From CAJBLF01 sp964418415 (GTDB lineage: Bacteria; Patescibacteriota; Gracilibacteria; Absconditabacterales; Absconditicoccaceae): 10,214 nt of DNA. The DNA lies in assembly GCA_964418415.1 (NCBI GenBank), contig CAYQLB010000030.1, positions 1-10,214 on the forward strand. The letters run 5' to 3'. How positions within the stretch are numbered: the first letter of the stretch is position 1; every line of letters begins with the position of its first letter. The notes under the pieces were generated by a model. That model was not told the origin of the DNA. It was given only the letters and a program-made list of their open reading frames with translations, and searched no databases. Below, piece by piece: positions 7,260 through 10,214 of this stretch. Made by a program: the position numbers and the translations under genes.

Positions 7260-7859
7260 ATGGCAAATGAAACAGGAGGAATAGGATTAGATGAGCTCAA
7301 TGGAGGGTGAGAAGTTAGAGAAGGTACCAACAAAGTAACCGAAGAAGCGGTAAGAAGGATCCAAGAAAATCAAAAAAAAGCCCAACAGATAGGACAAGAT
7401 ATCAAAAATGACAAAGCGACGAATGCAAAATTCGCTAAATTTTTAGCATTTTTGTTAAAAGACATAAAAAACGACCATCTCATAAAACAGATTCATCATA
7501 CATTTTTCAAAACTAGACATGAAGAAACAGATCTCGTTCACCTGAGAAAAAGCATGAATACTATCGTCGTTGTAGGGATATTCATGCCGTTTTATCAAGC
7601 AGAAATACAAGATTTAGAACTACAACCAAATTATCAAGAAATATGGAAATTCGATGGAGATGTCCATTTAACCAAATATATAACGTATATCAAACATCTT
7701 TTACCAAAATATCACGATAATATTGCTATAGACAAACAAGAATTTACCAAACTTTTGACCCTTATCACAGAATACTATCAATTAACAGAGAAACTAACAT
7801 CAGAAAAGGCCTTAGAATTCGAAAAAACCATCCAAAAAGAACTATCACTCAACGAATAG
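7260..7859 (+). CDS. Soluble alpha-helical protein of unknown function
   Basis: The product has 199 residues from ATG 7260-7262 to TAG 7857-7859, with one UGA (glycine) near the start in the Gly-rich lead (LNGGGEVREG). The usual code would begin it later and lose ~65 residues. Residues 1-60 are hydrophilic and probably helical (RRIQENQKKAQQIGQDIK). Then come a short hydrophobic stretch (FAKFLAFLLKD), a middle segment NTIVVVGIFMPFYQAEI, and a helical C-terminus rich in Thr, Glu and Leu. There is no signal peptide, metal motif or known fold signature, and I do not recognise the family. It is transcribed away from the tRNA block and is followed by its own terminator (7889-7915), so it is probably monocistronic. 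Confidence 0.75.
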
Positions 7860-7888
7860 TTATCAAAAACAACAAACTATACATATTT

Positions 7889-7915
7889 TAGGTTTTTTGT
7901 CAAACCTATTTTTTT
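7889..7915 (+). terminator. Rho-independent terminator after the 199-residue gene
   Basis: TAGGTTT (7889-7895) and AAACCTA (7902-7908) form a seven-pair stem with a six-base loop, followed at once by seven T (7909-7915). It begins 30 bases after the stop at 7859 and isolates this gene from the large gene at 7993. Confidence 0.85.
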
Positions 7916-7931
7916 ATTTCCAGCTAGTTTT

Positions 7932-7960
7932 TTGGTATTTCTTCTCTTTGCGAGTATACT
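7932..7960 (+). promoter_or_regulatory. Candidate sigma70-type promoter of the large coiled-coil gene
   Basis: TTGGTA (7932-7937) and TATACT (7955-7960) have a 17-base spacer, 32 bases before the ATG at 7993. The same TATACT hexamer serves as the -10 candidate before the 1874 gene. It lies directly downstream of a terminator, as expected for a new transcription unit. Confidence 0.45.
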
Positions 7961-7992
7961 TAGATATAAAACTTTTATATGTACTATCGCGG

Positions 7993-10214
7993 ATGTACAC
8001 CCAAGAACTCCCCATACAGGAAGCGTTAAAATGAGAATCGTATGGCGATAAAGTAATATACAATAGCGATGCCTTCAAAGCGGAACTGCATAAGTACGGG
8101 GTGAAGAATCTTTTTGATTCTGAATTAAAAATCAAGCAGGATGGTGAAAAGTATATTTTTGCAATCAACGGAACAAATAAATTTGCAATCAATGGAACCG
8201 TAGATTTAAGAATGTTTATCGAAGATTTTTACAAAGACCTTAAAGAACAAGAGAAACGAGCAACAAACAAAGAGGCAGTCATAGATGTTTCCGAATTTGA
8301 AAAGAAAACCAAAGTAGAGATCACTATCACCGAAACTGAAAAAGATTTAGCAGAATTAGAAGATCAAATCCTAAAGAATAAGGAACTCAATGAAAAAGCG
8401 ACAGATATAAATGAATTGAAAAAAAGAGTTGAAAATCTGATTATTTTCTTCGAACAAGAAAAAGATCTAGTAAACGATGAAACATCTGGATGGATATTCA
8501 ATCAGAAATACGATAGAAAAGACAAATGATTACGAAAAATACAAAAAACAGAGATCAAAAGACGTTTGGAAAAACTCAATAAAATCAAAGATCAGATTAC
8601 ACGATTAGAAAATAATAAAGATAAAAAATATACTATCGAACGGGATAATGAAAATGACGTCAAAGAAGTGAAAATGGACGATATCAATGGTTTCGATATG
8701 AAAATCACGGTCAAACAATTGAGCGACAAGATAGAGGAACTCGGAAAAGAAGCTCCTGATTTCATCATAGCAAGAAATGATATTATCGAAGAACAAGGAA
8801 ATACAACACCATACTACGAACTTATACTCAGCGACAAATCAGATGTCAGAAAATTAACAAGAATATTGAATCGTATCAACAAAGAATACGTCCAAATCGA
8901 TAAATTATCACTCACTGCAGCAAAAAGACAAGCGCTCCAGCAAGATCTTTTGAAATTGCAAGAATATCTTCAAGGATATATCAACGATCCCAATAAACCA
9001 CTTGAACCATTCATTCCTGAATCAGGAGATGCATTTGAAAAACTCTGTGCAATAGATCCTGAACTCGCATCATTGGGTAAACTCAATAAGAAGGCAAATA
9101 AACCTACTGAAGGAAATCCAAATCCTGCTTATCCTGATGGAACAGTAGAAACAGCTCCAGGAAATACTAACAATGTAAATACTACAAATAACCCAAACAC
9201 TAATGTCGTTAATGATAGAGATTTTAGTGACAAAAATTATATAGAAACATTCAAAGAATGAGGAATTAAAGGAATGTTAAGAAAAACACTTAATATGTTT
9301 CCAAACATGAGTGCTCAATCCAAAAATACATGGACAAACCTATTAGTAGTTGGTTGAGTCGGATTTTGAATATTTAAATTAGCAAAATGGCTCTTTAGCG
9401 GGAAACGAAAAAAAGGACAAGAAACAAAGACACCATTCCGACAAAGATTGCTTATCGTTGGATGAGTCACTCTCTGATTTAATGCATTTGGTACGAACCC
9501 TTTAAAGTTCGCAGAACAATTTATTTGATGAGGATTGGATCCAAAAACATTAAAAGTACAACGACCTCGAGCTAAAACAAATGTAGAAGATCCGACAAAA
9601 GAACTCAATGTTATAGAATTAAATGAGATATTTGGATCATTACCAATCAGTAAACTCAAAGAATTTATTGATCCAAAAACATTTAAACTTACAGAAGCTG
9701 GTCATAACGGATTATTATTAAATTTTCAATGAAATGATGAGAACAGTAAAACAAAAAGAGAGCTAATAGAAAAAATGCGAACAAATAAAGATAATGATAT
9801 TCTGAAAACATCATTTGCAAAAATAGGTATAACACCTGATAATATAAATAACCTCAATCAAGATAAGACTATAAAAGAATATACCGAAGCTTCAGCACCT
9901 ACTATAGAAAGCGATACTCGAGACGGTGTAGACGATCCAAGAATAAATATTACCAATCAAGTAAAAGATTTTAATCTAACAGCAGAACAAAAAGCTAATC
10001 TCGTCAAATATGGAAATATCCTTTATGATGAAAAACCATCAAGTAGTACACAAAAAGTAGAATTCAAAGAAAAAGATACAAAAATATATCTGAAAACCTA
10101 TGGAGAACGAACAATGATTGACCCAGAAAAACTCACTATGATAGGATACAACAAAGATAATACATCTCCAATAGTATTTGGTGGATATAAAGAACTTATA
10201 AAAGCCGCTAACCT
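7993..10214 (+). CDS. Large coiled-coil membrane protein of unknown function (3' end outside window)
   Basis: The frame is open from ATG 7993 to the window edge, at least 740 residues, with UGA read as glycine throughout (for example codon 14, 8527-8529, 9259-9261 and a tandem pair at 9529-9534). Residues 1-95 are a mixed N-terminal region with a small duplication (FAINGTNK, FAINGTVD). Residues ~97-215 and ~230-330 are charged and heptad-like, predicting coiled coils (LAELEDQILKNKELNEK). Residues ~376-408 are an Asn/Pro/Thr-rich linker. Two hydrophobic segments follow at ~447-470 (WTNLLVVGGVGFGIFKLAKW) and ~486-502 (LLIVGGVTLGFNAFG), joined by a very basic loop (SGKRKKGQETK). The hydrophilic C-terminal part carries DPKTLKV, DPKTFKL and DPEKLTM segments. 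There is no signal peptide and no recognised family. It could be an envelope-spanning or tethering protein (inference). Confidence 0.8.

Noticed and set aside
1..10214. CRISPR array, insertion sequence, toxin-antitoxin or phage module
   Set aside because: No regularly spaced repeats, transposase, recombinase, nuclease or phage structural motifs were found on either strand.

Overview
The window looks like chromosome from a host-associated Patescibacteria (CPR) bacterium of the Absconditabacteria (SR1) / Gracilibacteria group. The main reason is the genetic code: nearly every real gene is open only if UGA is read as glycine (translation table 25). UGA falls on glycines conserved across whole families: MscS, the UvrB helicase motif IGRAxRN, ribosomal protein bS16, and the lead of bL33. 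True genes here end at TAA or TAG. The DNA is AT-rich, tRNA 3' CCA is not encoded, and I saw no Shine-Dalgarno sequence before any start. All coordinates below use table 25, so several genes are much longer than the standard code would give.

Layout, left to right. (1) 1-488 (+): the C-terminal part of an MscS-family channel, cut by the window edge. (2) 500-567: a long hairpin between convergent genes. (3) 572-1345 (-): a uvrB gene missing its first ~60 percent. Upstream of it is a small unknown gene (1465-1716, -) with its own clear rho-independent terminator. (4) 1874-4735 (+): a 953-residue secreted surface protein with a signal peptide, an SLH-like N-terminal region, thrombospondin type-3-like Asp-rich repeats and PKD-like domains. 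(5) 4753-7134 (-): a minus-strand block. In transcription order it holds tRNA-Ser(GCU), a CAU-anticodon tRNA, a decayed copy of that tRNA, rpmG (bL33), rpsP (bS16), a small two-helix membrane protein, a four-helix membrane protein with an acidic tail, and a single-cluster ferredoxin. (6) 7260-7859 (+): an unknown 199-residue soluble protein ending in a strong terminator. (7) 7993 to the window end (+): a large unknown protein of at least 740 residues with coiled coils, a low-complexity linker and two membrane segments.

How they fit together: bL33, bS16 and the tRNAs are core translation genes. The surface protein, the two small membrane proteins and the large coiled-coil membrane protein look like envelope components, which would suit an epibiotic or host-attached lifestyle (inference). 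No mobile element, CRISPR array or defence system was recognised. The more unusual items are the truncated but otherwise intact uvrB, the decayed tandem tRNA, and the two large uncharacterised envelope proteins.
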